Shown here in pieces: positions 32,162 to 32,172 of a stretch of 32,172 bases of DNA. Position 1 is the first letter of the stretch. Each line of letters begins with the position of its first letter. The notes below the pieces were generated by a model. The model did no database searches. It had not been told where the DNA came from and saw only the letters and a program-made list of their open reading frames with translations. The DNA is from Candidatus Rifleibacteriota bacterium (lineage in GTDB: Bacteria; Vulcanimicrobiota; Xenobia; Xenobiales; Xenobiaceae). The position numbers and the translations under genes are program-made. The DNA lies in contig CAAGRW010000192.1 in the NCBI GenBank assembly GCA_900772775.1, positions 1 through 32,172 on the forward strand, written 5' to 3'.

Positions 32162-32172
32162 GTTGTTGCGTA

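Overview
The window is chromosomal DNA of moderately low GC (my impression is mid-40s percent) from a bacterium I cannot name. Gene content suggests an uncultured, deep-branching lineage of the Armatimonadota/Eremiobacterota or Chloroflexota kind. The reasons are a bifunctional-nuclease (DUF151) protein, a MutL/GlmL ATPase linked to a barrel-sandwich protein, a DUF6754-type membrane cassette, and many large proteins with low-complexity linkers. This placement is an inference from gene content only. Genes are densely packed, GTG and TTG starts preceded by good Shine-Dalgarno sequences are frequent, and I see no rRNA, tRNA, CRISPR array or complete transposase gene.

Layout. Positions 1-3861 (minus): a two-domain methyltransferase fusion, a GT39-like membrane glycosyltransferase and a TatD-type hydrolase. 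Positions 4035-4541 (plus): a small nitroreductase, convergent with a large HD-GYP-like protein (4534-7059, minus) that has lost the His of its HD dyad. Upstream of that, also on minus, is the DUF151 gene. Positions 7949-9308 (plus): two Rossmann-type proteins that both look like pseudoenzymes, followed by a terminator.

Positions 9412-23482 form a long plus-strand run and are the most unusual part. First comes a four-gene membrane cassette: an exported beta-propeller fused to a DUF6754-like domain, then three small membrane proteins. It leads directly into a tandem array of seven related membrane proteins that share a C-terminal YcxB/bacterial-PH-like domain (14079-20217). Two of these are an indel-free tandem duplication of about 820 bp. 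The run ends with a small conserved protein, a MutL/GlmL-family ASKHA ATPase and a barrel-sandwich/KOW-like partner, with no carbon-skeleton mutase in sight. A terminator at 19659-19682 probably divides the run into two transcription units.

The right part holds a long-chain acyl-CoA synthetase (plus) ending at a bidirectional terminator. After it, on minus, come a lone MalG-type sugar permease behind a Fur-family regulator, a secreted multidomain surface protein, a thermolysin-like metalloprotease and a double AHSA1/SRPBCC protein with a coiled-coil, acidic tail. The last ~90 bases form nested hairpins resembling the right end of an IS200/IS605 element (omega-RNA-like); no tnpB gene is present.

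The best candidate for an undescribed system is the membrane cassette together with the PH-like array. Both are recognisable only as domains of unknown function, are co-directional and separated by 58 bp, and the array shows local amplification and divergence.
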